NCBI RefSeq assembly: GCF_020089865.1
Contig: NZ_JAIRBM010000003.1
Span: 248,001 to 312,000, forward strand
Origin: Microvirga puerhi
GTDB lineage: Bacteria > Pseudomonadota > Alphaproteobacteria > Rhizobiales > Beijerinckiaceae
Direction of reading: 5' to 3'
Length of the DNA stretch: 64,000 nt
The notes under the pieces are model-generated. The model was not told the DNA's origin. It did not search any database and saw only the letters and a list, made by a program, of their open reading frames with translations. Numbering within the stretch: the first letter of the stretch is position 1; the number at the start of each line of letters is the position of its first letter. A program made the position numbers and the translations under genes. Shown one piece after another: positions 17,471 through 24,636 of the stretch.

Positions 17471-17848
17471 GATTGCTGCGCTGACAATTCCAACTGGGGG
17501 AGCATGGTCGAATTCTTTTTTGTTCGGCCGTAGCGCTTCCCCAAGCCATCCTCCGAAAATAAATTTCGCCCGGCCGATCTGTGGATTCCGCCGCCATCGA
17601 CGCGCTGCGCTGCGAGTCGAAATTGCTGTTTCCACGATTTGCCGGGCGTTGGATTCCGATCTCCAAGACGCTGAAAACAAACGCGGTTTCTTGAAGCTTG
17701 CGGCCCGAATCGGGCTGCGTCCGGCTCCAGCCGAATCGTCGATCCAGCATGCCTTCCTGTCTTCCAAGATCCGTGTCGGAGATCCCGACGCGCCGAGCGG
17801 TTTCGAGCCGGAATCTCCGAAAAGAAGAGTTGATCTGACGTAGGGGAA
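17471..17848. other. Non-coding stretch with no recognisable gene
   Basis: About 380 bases between the gabD terminator and the promoter of the FadR-type gene. Open frames on both strands cross it, but none has a convincing ribosome site, family motif or natural amino-acid composition. No tRNA or clear repeat was seen. It may hold a 5' regulatory region or an eroded gene; I see no support for either. Confidence 0.5.
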
Positions 17849-17886
17849 TTGACCCGTGTCCCGTGGTATGTATTCTGGTCTGACCA
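17849..17886 (+). promoter_or_regulatory. Putative promoter with embedded FadR-type operator
   Basis: TTGACC (17849-17854) and TATTCT (17871-17876), spaced 16 bases, resemble a sigma-70 promoter. The last T of the -10 box begins TGGTC-T-GACCA (17876-17886), an exact fit to the TGGTnnnACCA operator used by many FadR-subfamily GntR regulators. It ends 11 bases before the ATG of just such a regulator, so autoregulation is the simple reading. Box assignments are by eye. Confidence 0.65.
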
Positions 17887-17897
17887 AGGAATGATAA

Positions 17898-18650
17898 ATG
17901 ACCGCTGATCTTGAAATCACGCGGCTTGGGGAGAGCGGGAGCAAGGGCTTTGAGAAGGTGTTCGCGTTTCTGCGCGAGCGGCTGCTCGAAGGTGCTTTGC
18001 GTCCTGGTGATCAGCTCATCCCCGAGCGAGAACTCGCTGCGCAGCTTGGCGTCAGTCGACCGATCTTGCGGGAGGCGCTTCGGGCGCTGACCGTGCTGGG
18101 GGTCGTGGAAATCCGAGGCCGTGCCGGTACGGTCGTCCGGCGTCCGGACCTTTCCGTCCTCAACGAATTCTTCACCTTCGCACTCGCGCAGCAGTCGGAT
18201 GTCATCGACGACGTCATGCAGGCGCGTATCGCCATCGAATGCCAAGCGATCAGGATTGCCGCGGAGCGGGCCACCATCTCCGATTTCGAAAAGCTCCAGA
18301 GAGCGCTCGGGCGCATTGCCGAGACGATCGACGATCCGGATGCAGGCAGCGCCGCGGACTATGAATTTCATCGCACGGTCGTTGCGGCTTCGAAGTCCGA
18401 AATGTTGATTGCCCTTTATGACTCCATCGCCGGAATCTTGAGGCGGTCGCATCATGATCGCCGCGAGCTCCTTCTGGCCTTCGACACCATGAAATCCTAC
18501 CTCGTTGAAGATCACCGGCGGGTGTTCGACGCCATTGTCGCGCGGGATCCGGAGCGGGCGGACCGTGTGCTGCGCGAGCACTTCGCAATCGGCGACGAAT
18601 TTCGCCGACGTGCCGCGATCGGTGACACGCAGCGGCGCAGCGCATCCTGA
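17898..18650 (+). CDS. GntR-family transcriptional regulator, FadR subfamily
   Basis: 250 residues. N-terminal winged HTH includes GDQLIPERELAAQLGVSRPILREALRAL (about 35-62); the C-terminal all-helical FCD domain has the metal/effector-site histidines in DYEFHRTVVAAS, EDHRRVFDAI and LREHF. Start ATG at 17898 with AAGGA 9 bases upstream. First gene of the cluster running to the kinase at 24010; an operator of the right type overlaps its promoter. Probably senses a carboxylate or sugar acid of the pathway (inference from the FCD family). Confidence 0.9.
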   Translation: MTADLEITRLGESGSKGFEKVFAFLRERLLEGALRPGDQLIPERELAAQLGVSRPILREALRALTVLGVVEIRGRAGTVVRRPDLSVLNEFFTFALAQQSDVIDDVMQARIAIECQAIRIAAERATISDFEKLQRALGRIAETIDDPDAGSAADYEFHRTVVAASKSEMLIALYDSIAGILRRSHHDRRELLLAFDTMKSYLVEDHRRVFDAIVARDPERADRVLREHFAIGDEFRRRAAIGDTQRRSAS

Positions 18651-18676
18651 ATCAATTATAAGAACGAGAAGACGTT

Positions 18677-19582
18677 ATGGGACGAAACGAACAGAAGAAG
18701 GGCAGCGTGGCCTTCATCGGTCTGGGCACGATGGGCCATCATATGGCGCTGAATCTGCTCCGGGCTGGACATCCTGTCGCCGCCTTTGACGTCCGAAAGG
18801 AAGCGATCGACAGCCTCGTCGCTCAGGGCGTCGTGGCTGCCGCGAGTCCGGCCGATGCGGCAAGGAGCGCCGACATCGCTATCTCCATGCTTCCGGACAC
18901 ACCGCATGTCGAAGAGGTTATCTACGGCGAAAGCGGAATCCTGGCCTCTCCTCCCCCCGGTCGGCTGGTCGTCGACATGAGTACGATCTCGCCCGTTGCC
19001 GTTCGGCGGATGTATGCTGATCTCAAAGCGGTTGGCGTCGACTTTATCGATGCTCCCGTGTCGGGAGGGCCAATCGGAGCGAAGAATGCGGCGCTTTCCA
19101 TCATGGCTGGCGGCAGCGCCGATGCATTCACGCGTGCAGAGCCGTACTTCCATGCCATGGGGACGACCATTGCTCATGTGGGCGAGAGTGGTGCTGGACA
19201 AACCGTGAAGCTCTGTAACCAGCTCGTCTGCGCCATCAACATTCAAGCGATCTGCGAAGCCCTGGCGTTGGGCCGAGCATCGGGTGTCGATCTCGACCAG
19301 CTCCGCGGCGTTCTGCTCGGTGGTTCGGCTTCCTCCTGGATGCTTGATAAGCTCGGGCCAGCTATGATCGCCGGTGACGCGTCCGCAGGTTTTCGCATCG
19401 ACTTGATGTTGAAAGACCTGCGTCTTGTCCAGGAGCAGGCTCTGTCGCTTGCTGTACCTCTGCCGGCAACCGCTCTCGCAACGAGTCAATATGTCGAAGC
19501 CCGCGCACATGGCGAAGGGTCGAATGGCAATCAAGCGCTTTTCCGGGTCTACGATCGCATGATCAATCGGACGAATGTCTGA
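18677..19582 (+). CDS. NAD(P)-dependent beta-hydroxyacid dehydrogenase (HIBADH/GarR/LtnD family)
   Basis: 301 residues. N-terminal FIGLGTMGHHMALNLLRAGH dinucleotide site (about 13-32), substrate-site DAPVSGGPIGAKNAALSIMAGG (about 125-146) and catalytic Lys178 in GAGQTVKLCNQL. The family includes 3-hydroxyisobutyrate dehydrogenase, tartronate semialdehyde reductase and L-threonate dehydrogenase. With RpiB and a PfkB kinase in the same cluster, a four-carbon sugar acid such as a threonate is one possibility, but no OtnC/OtnI/OtnK partner is visible. Specificity open. Confidence 0.85.
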   Translation: MGRNEQKKGSVAFIGLGTMGHHMALNLLRAGHPVAAFDVRKEAIDSLVAQGVVAAASPADAARSADIAISMLPDTPHVEEVIYGESGILASPPPGRLVVDMSTISPVAVRRMYADLKAVGVDFIDAPVSGGPIGAKNAALSIMAGGSADAFTRAEPYFHAMGTTIAHVGESGAGQTVKLCNQLVCAINIQAICEALALGRASGVDLDQLRGVLLGGSASSWMLDKLGPAMIAGDASAGFRIDLMLKDLRLVQEQALSLAVPLPATALATSQYVEARAHGEGSNGNQALFRVYDRMINRTNV

Positions 19583-19594
19583 CGAGCGGGCGGC

Positions 19595-20278
19595 ATGAAC
19601 CTGAACCTGGATTTCGGTGCCATCCTCGAACGATGGCCGATGTTTCTGGACGGGGCCATCCTCACGCTCCAGCTCGCGTCGCTCGCAACCATCCTGGGTG
19701 CCGTGATCGGCATTTTGGGAGCCATCGGCCGGCGTAGCCGCAATCCTGTGATCGTTCGGATTTGCGGTATCTATGTGGAGGCGATTCGCAATACGCCGCT
19801 GCTCGTCCAGATCTTTCTGGTCTATTTCGGGCTCGCCAGCCTTGGATTGAAATTCTCCGCCTTCGCGGTGGCGGCCCTGGCGCTGACGATCAACGTCGGA
19901 GCCTACGCCACGGAAATCATCCGCGCGGGCTTCGATTCTATTCCCCGCGGTCAGATCGAGGCGGCTGAAGGACTCGCGCTCTCACGCACGCAGATCTATT
20001 GGCACATTGTCCTTCTGCCGGCGATTGAGAAGGTCTATCCGGCGCTCACCAGCCAGTTCGTTCTGCTGATGCTTGCCTCGTCCGTGACATCGCAGATTTC
20101 CGCCGAGGAGCTCACGGCCGTCGCCAACTTCGTGCAGTCGGACACCTACCGCGCCTTCGAGACCTATATCCTGGTCGCTGTCTTGTACATTCTTCTGTCC
20201 CTGATCATGCGCCTTGGCTTCTGGCTGCTGGGTCTGGCGATCTTTCCGCGCCGCCGTCGTCTGCGCACGGCCCTGTGA
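19595..20278 (+). CDS. Polar amino-acid-type ABC transporter permease (HisM/GlnP family), first copy
   Basis: 227 residues, about five membrane helices. Starts with the HEQ-motif region MFLDGAILTLQLASLATILGAVIG, then YVEAIRNTPLLVQIFLVYFGL, ATEIIRAGFDSIPRGQIEAAEGLALSRTQIYWHIVLLPAI, all standard for the 3.A.1.3 permease family. Begins 12 bases after the dehydrogenase stop and 8 bases before the next permease. Heterodimer with that gene. Confidence 0.92.
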   Translation: MNLNLDFGAILERWPMFLDGAILTLQLASLATILGAVIGILGAIGRRSRNPVIVRICGIYVEAIRNTPLLVQIFLVYFGLASLGLKFSAFAVAALALTINVGAYATEIIRAGFDSIPRGQIEAAEGLALSRTQIYWHIVLLPAIEKVYPALTSQFVLLMLASSVTSQISAEELTAVANFVQSDTYRAFETYILVAVLYILLSLIMRLGFWLLGLAIFPRRRRLRTAL

Positions 20279-20285
20279 GGAGGAC

Positions 20286-20957
20286 ATGATGGGCGGATCG
20301 CTGAATGCCAATCACTTCATGTTTCTCTTGCAGGGCGCGCTCTGGACAGTTGGGTTGTCCGCGATCGCTCTCGTTGGCGGCGGCATCGTCGGCTTCATAA
20401 TCGCCCTCTGCCGTATCTCGCCCAATGCCATCGTGCGGATCATGAGCGCTGGATACGTCCAGCTCATCCAGGGGACGCCGCTCCTCGTCATCATGTTCCT
20501 CAGTTACTTCGGCCTTCCAGCGATCGGCATTCCGATCTCCCCGCTTGCTGCCGCGAGCGCCTCGCTGACGATCTATGTTGCGGCCTATCTCGGGGAAATC
20601 TGGCGCGGATGCATCGAATCCGTTCCACGGCCTCAATGGGAGGCGGCGGAGGGACTTGCCCTGAGCCGGACGCAACGGATGGCGAAGGTTATCCTGCCGC
20701 AAGCCATCCGGATCGCGACACCTCCCACCGTCGGCTTCATGGTTCAGATCATCAAGAACACGTCTCTCGCCTCCGTCGTCGGCTTTGTCGAACTCGCGCG
20801 GTCCGGGCAGATCATCAACAATTCTCTGTTCGAACCCTTCCTCGTCTATTCCATCATCGCGGTCGTGTACTTCGCTCTTTGCTATCCGCTGTCGCGGCTC
20901 AGCCGTCGGCTCGAAAGGCATGGTGGCCCGGGCCGTCTCGAACTCGAAGCCGCCTGA
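20286..20957 (+). CDS. Polar amino-acid-type ABC transporter permease (HisQ/GlnP family), second copy
   Basis: 223 residues. FLLQGALWTVGLSAIALVGG start, YVQLIQGTPLLVIMFLSYFGLP, GEIWRGCIESVPRPQWEAAEGLALSRTQRMAKVILPQAI. Paralogue of the preceding permease. The ATG at 20286 has GAGGAGGA directly upstream (the upstream stop lies inside it), which decides against a longer frame from 20214. Inner-membrane channel half. Confidence 0.92.
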   Translation: MMGGSLNANHFMFLLQGALWTVGLSAIALVGGGIVGFIIALCRISPNAIVRIMSAGYVQLIQGTPLLVIMFLSYFGLPAIGIPISPLAAASASLTIYVAAYLGEIWRGCIESVPRPQWEAAEGLALSRTQRMAKVILPQAIRIATPPTVGFMVQIIKNTSLASVVGFVELARSGQIINNSLFEPFLVYSIIAVVYFALCYPLSRLSRRLERHGGPGRLELEAA

Positions 20958-20976
20958 CATGCGAGAGGTATCGCTC

Positions 20977-21714
20977 ATGCAGACCAATGCTTCTGTCGTA
21001 TCCTTCCGGAGCGTCGAAAAAAGCTTCGGCGCGTTGAAGGTCCTGGACGGCGTGGATTTCGAAGTCGCACGCGGAGAAGTCCTGGTCATTATCGGTCGCA
21101 GTGGATCCGGAAAGAGCACCGCTCTCCGCTGCATCGATCGATTCGAGACCATCGATAGCGGCGAGATTGTCGTCTGCGGGCACCGTGTGAGCGATCCGAA
21201 GCTCGATCTGCGGAGGCTCCGTCAGGACGTTGGCATCGTCTTTCAGAGCTATAATCTGTTTCCTCATCTGACCATCGAAGAGAACATCACCCTTGCGCCA
21301 TGCGCGGTGAAGCGCATCAGCAAGGCCGAAGCCAAGCGGAAGGCTCGGCAAGTTCTCGCGCAGGTCGGGCTTGAGGATAAGCTCAACTCCTATCCCGAAC
21401 AGCTCTCCGGCGGCCAGCAGCAGCGAGCGGCAATTGCCCGCTCCCTCGCCATGCAGCCAAAGGTCATGCTGTTTGACGAGGTGACCTCCGCCCTTGATCC
21501 CGAACTCACGGGCGAGGTGCTGAAGGTCATCGAGACGCTTGCTGCGGATGGCATGACCATGGTGATGGTCACGCACGAGATGGGATTTGCCAAGGGGATC
21601 GCCAACCAGGTGGTGTTCATGCATCGCGGGAAAGTCCGTGAGGCCGGCCCGGCAAGCATCCTCACCTCGCCGGCGACATCCGAACTCGCCCAGTTCGTCG
21701 GAACTGGGCTCTAA
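20977..21714 (+). CDS. Polar amino-acid-type ABC transporter ATP-binding protein (GlnQ/HisP family)
   Basis: 245 residues. Walker A GRSGSGKST, Q-loop VFQSYNLFPHLTIEENI, signature LSGGQQQR, Walker B VMLFDEVTSALDPEL, H-loop VTHEMGFA: the canonical GlnQ series. Start chosen at ATG 20977 because GAGAGG lies 8 bases before it; an ATG at 20959 would also be in frame. Drives the two preceding permeases. Confidence 0.93.
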   Translation: MQTNASVVSFRSVEKSFGALKVLDGVDFEVARGEVLVIIGRSGSGKSTALRCIDRFETIDSGEIVVCGHRVSDPKLDLRRLRQDVGIVFQSYNLFPHLTIEENITLAPCAVKRISKAEAKRKARQVLAQVGLEDKLNSYPEQLSGGQQQRAAIARSLAMQPKVMLFDEVTSALDPELTGEVLKVIETLAADGMTMVMVTHEMGFAKGIANQVVFMHRGKVREAGPASILTSPATSELAQFVGTGL

Positions 21715-21753
21715 CAGTGCCAATAAGCACGCAGAATATAGGGAGACGACCAT

Positions 21754-22548
21754 ATGGTGAAACGCTCAATCCTCGCCGCTGCCCTCACAACGGTCTGCAT
21801 GGCCGCATTAGGTGCCACGGCTGCGAAGGCGGATCTGTTGTCCGACATCACGAGCGCGAAGAAGATCCGTATTGCGACGGACCTTGCTATCCCACCGTCG
21901 GGTATGATCGACTCGAACATGAAGCCGACCGGTTCCGACGTGGAAACTGCTCAGCTTCTGGCGAAGGATTGGGGCCTTGAGCTCGAATTCGTCCAGACCA
22001 CGGGTGCAACCCGCATTCCCAACGTTCAGACCGGCAAGGCCGACATCATCGTTTCGACCCTTTCAGTGACGCCGGAGCGCGCAAAGGTGATCGACTTTAC
22101 GAAGGCCTATGCTGCCTTGAAGTCTTCCGTCGGCTGCCTCAAGTCCGTCGATGTCAAGGGCTGGGACGATCTGAAGGGGAAGACGATCGCGGTATCCCGG
22201 GGAACCACCCAGGATACGGAATTGTCGAAGATGAAGGATCGCAATCTGCAAATTGCACGCTATGACGACGATGCCACCATGGTGACAGCAGCCGTTTCGG
22301 GCCAAGCCGATTGTGTCGCGACCTCCGATACGATTATCAACCAGATCGGCGTCAAGAATCCTGCACGGCCCTTCGAACCGAAGGTTCTGATCCAGAATTT
22401 CGATCTAGCTATTGGCGTGCGCAAAGGAGAGCCCCAGCTCGTCGAGAAGCTGAACGAGTGGATCGCGACGAACCTGAAGAATGGCAAGCTGAACGAGATC
22501 TACAAGAAATTTCACGGCAGCGAATTGCCGGCCGAAATGCGCGGTTGA
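21754..22548 (+). CDS. ABC transporter substrate-binding protein, family 3 (HisJ/GlnH-like)
   Basis: 264 residues with signal peptide (core about 6-22, cleavage after AKA near residue 26). The mature chain has IRIATDLAIPPSGMID, DIIVSTLSVTPERAKVIDFTKAY and GKTIAVSRGTTQD, the family 3 binding-protein landmarks. The aspartate and arginine that clamp amino-acid alpha groups appear to be present (Arg in SVTPERAK; acid in the late AS-type segment is less clear). Ligand may be an amino acid or a related acid; the enzymes downstream act on sugar phosphates, an unusual match. A strong hairpin follows. Confidence 0.88.
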   Translation: MVKRSILAAALTTVCMAALGATAAKADLLSDITSAKKIRIATDLAIPPSGMIDSNMKPTGSDVETAQLLAKDWGLELEFVQTTGATRIPNVQTGKADIIVSTLSVTPERAKVIDFTKAYAALKSSVGCLKSVDVKGWDDLKGKTIAVSRGTTQDTELSKMKDRNLQIARYDDDATMVTAAVSGQADCVATSDTIINQIGVKNPARPFEPKVLIQNFDLAIGVRKGEPQLVEKLNEWIATNLKNGKLNEIYKKFHGSELPAEMRG

Positions 22549-22561
22549 CCGCATATGACCC

Positions 22562-22588
22562 GAGCGGTGCCCCATGAGGGCACCGCTC
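22562..22588 (+). terminator. 11-bp perfect hairpin after the binding-protein gene
   Basis: GAGCGGTGCCC (22562-22572) pairs with GGGCACCGCTC (22578-22588) around a five-base loop. It starts 14 bases after the binding-protein stop and ends 32 bases before rpiB. No T-run, so probably a processing/stabilising stem or partial terminator that keeps binding-protein mRNA more abundant than the enzymes downstream. Confidence 0.6.
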
Positions 22589-22619
22589 AACCACTACTCC
22601 TCAAGCAAAGGAATAATAA

Positions 22620-23066
22620 ATGCGTCTCGCCATTGGTTCGGATCATGCCGGCTGGGCCCTCAAGAAGACCGTCATCGACCATGTCCGCTCCCTGGGACAC
22701 GAGATCATCGACGTAGGCTCTTTCGATGACAAGCCCGTGGACTTTCCCGATATTGCCCGCGAGGTCGCGCGCAAGGTAACCTCGGGCGAGGTCGAACGGG
22801 GCATCATGGTCTGCGGAACCGGGGTTGGTGCCTCCATCGCGGCCAACAAGATGAAGGGCATCCGGGCGGCCGTGTGCCACGACATTCATTCAGCTCACCA
22901 GTCGGTGGAGCATGATGATGTCAATGTCATGTGCATCGGTGCCCAGATCGTGGGGCCATGGCTCGCGCAGGATCTCATTTCGTCCTATCTTTCGGCAACA
23001 TTTTCTACGGATGAGGACTTCCGGCGTCGCGTCGACAAGCTCCACGCAATGGACGCGAAAGGCTGA
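22620..23066 (+). CDS. rpiB: Ribose-5-phosphate isomerase B / LacAB-family sugar-phosphate isomerase
   Basis: 148 residues, the normal RpiB length. Asp8-His9 in GSDHAGWALK, catalytic Cys65 in IMVCGTGVGASIAANK, and the phosphate-site arginine in KMKGIRAAVCHD are conserved. Soluble dimer-type enzyme interconverting aldose and ketose phosphates. In sugar catabolic clusters RpiB relatives also isomerise allose-6-P, erythrulose-4-P or galactose-6-P, so the true substrate depends on the pathway. AAAGGAA 6 bases upstream of the ATG. Confidence 0.85.
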   Translation: MRLAIGSDHAGWALKKTVIDHVRSLGHEIIDVGSFDDKPVDFPDIAREVARKVTSGEVERGIMVCGTGVGASIAANKMKGIRAAVCHDIHSAHQSVEHDDVNVMCIGAQIVGPWLAQDLISSYLSATFSTDEDFRRRVDKLHAMDAKG

Positions 23067-23101
23067 GGAAGCCCAGAGATCTGAAAAAGAAAGCGGCCGA
23101 C

Positions 23102-24010
23102 ATGATCCTTGTTTTCGGGTCAATCAATATCGATCTCGTTGCACGGGTGACTGCGATTCCGCGCCCAGGTGAAACGGTTCTGTCGGCGCGCTACGACACG
23201 TTGTTTGGCGGGAAAGGCGCGAATCAGGCAGTAGCGGCCGCACGGGCATCCGAAGCGGGGCGCGTCGCAATGGCTGGCCGCGTCGGAAGCGATGCGTTCG
23301 GTGCGTCTGCCCGCGCCAATCTCGATCATAACGGCGTTCAGACGGACCTTATCGCCATCGGCGAGGAGCCGACCGGCTGCGCCTTCATTACCGTGGACGA
23401 GCGCGGCGAGAACGCCATCACGGTCGCGAGCGGGGCCAATGCAATTGTGGCGGCTTCGATGGTTCCTGCATCAACGCTCGATGCCTCGACCCTCGCAGTG
23501 CTTCAGATGGAGGTGCCTTTCACAGCCTCGTTGGAGGTCGCGCGGCGTGTTCGAGAGGCCGGCGGCCAGGTCGTCTGGAACTTTGCGCCAGCTCCGCCGG
23601 CCTTCAGGACGGAGGATCTATCCAAGCTTCTCGGCACAACGGACGTCTTCATCGTCAACGAGCACGAGGCCATCGCAGCCGCGGAGGTGCTCGGTCATAC
23701 GACGACAGATTTCGAGCAGGCAGGGGCCGTGCTGTCCCAGGCCAGCCAAGGGGTCTGCGTCGTAACAGCCGGCGCGCGCGGTGCCATCGCATGTTTTCCC
23801 AACGGTGAGCGTGTGATCGCGAAAGCCGAGCGGATCGTGCCAGTGGATACGACGGGCGCGGGAGATACGTTCGTCGGCATTCTGGCTAGCGCCCTGGACG
23901 AGGGTTTTTCTTTCGGCTCGGCTTTGGAGCGGGCAGTTCGCGGAGCCTCCATGGCTTGCCTCACCCACGGAGCGCAAACCGGAATGCCGACACGTCGCGA
24001 GCTAGACTAG
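23102..24010 (+). CDS. PfkB/ribokinase-family sugar kinase
   Basis: 302 residues. N-terminal FGSINIDLVARVTAIPRPGETV and GGKGANQAVAAAR are the ribokinase signature; the C-terminal TTGAGDTFVG motif holds catalytic base Asp255. Best called ribokinase-like. Phosphorylates a sugar (or polyol) that RpiB upstream would then isomerise. Its TAG stop overlaps the stop of the convergent racemase-like gene within the four-base palindrome CTAG. Confidence 0.88.
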   Translation: MILVFGSINIDLVARVTAIPRPGETVLSARYDTLFGGKGANQAVAAARASEAGRVAMAGRVGSDAFGASARANLDHNGVQTDLIAIGEEPTGCAFITVDERGENAITVASGANAIVAASMVPASTLDASTLAVLQMEVPFTASLEVARRVREAGGQVVWNFAPAPPAFRTEDLSKLLGTTDVFIVNEHEAIAAAEVLGHTTTDFEQAGAVLSQASQGVCVVTAGARGAIACFPNGERVIAKAERIVPVDTTGAGDTFVGILASALDEGFSFGSALERAVRGASMACLTHGAQTGMPTRRELD

Positions 24011-24636
24011 GTCAGAAGCGCTCGTAGTTTTCGCACAGCACTGTCGGGTGTCGTGAGGACGGGCCGGCCACAGGCCGCAGCGACGGCGTTGGCTGCCCGG
24101 GCAAGGCTGAACTGGGCGAGTGCGACGACATCGCAGTCCCGGAGCTTTGTCGCAGCCTTTGCCGCAAGGCGGTCATGGGTAGGGCCATCGCCGCCATCCA
24201 GGGCAGCGAGGGCACCCTCGATGAGCATCGGCACGAGCGTGACACCAGGAGGGAACTCGGGTGGCATCGAGGCAAGCGTCGGTGCAAAGGTTGCCATCAG
24301 CCCGACCCGGGAGCCACGTGCACAGGCCTCCTCGATCATCGCCTCGTTCGGCTTGAGCACGGGGGTGTCCGGCAGATCCTCCTTCACGGCATCGATGCAG
24401 GGTCCGAAGGCCGAGCAGGTGAAAAGGATTCCGTCGGCTCCCGTGTCACGCGCATAGCGTCCGAGCCGCAGGAAGCGCTCCGTCATGGTCGGGGTGAGCG
24501 CGCCGTCCCTTGCGAGATCACGGGAAAGCGAGTCGTCGAGAAGGTTCATCAGCGTCGGCTCTGGCCAGAGCCGACGGAACGCATCCTCGATCGGGGGCGG
24601 CGAATGGCGAAGCGCATGAATGAGCGCGATCCTCAT
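24007..24636 (-). CDS. Asp/Glu racemase superfamily protein with a substituted second cysteine
   Basis: 209 residues. N-terminal half has Cys74 in LFTCSAFGPC, the expected catalytic position; in the second half the corresponding motif reads VVALAQFSLARAA, with Gln175 where a racemase would carry Cys. The start overlaps the TRAP permease stop by 4 bases (start ATG 24636), so a longer reading is not needed. Last gene of the TAXI-TRAP operon. A one-cysteine member may be a lyase, decarboxylase or isomerase and not a two-base racemase. Biochemical role unknown. Confidence 0.75.
   Translation of the reverse strand: MRIALIHALRHSPPPIEDAFRRLWPEPTLMNLLDDSLSRDLARDGALTPTMTERFLRLGRYARDTGADGILFTCSAFGPCIDAVKEDLPDTPVLKPNEAMIEEACARGSRVGLMATFAPTLASMPPEFPPGVTLVPMLIEGALAALDGGDGPTHDRLAAKAATKLRDCDVVALAQFSLARAANAVAAACGRPVLTTPDSAVRKLRALLT

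Noticed and set aside
16619-18581. Long minus-strand frames reaching across gabD, the intergenic gap and the FadR-type gene
   Set aside because: They oppose two well-supported genes and have no family motif or ribosome site; the part in the gap alone is unconvincing.
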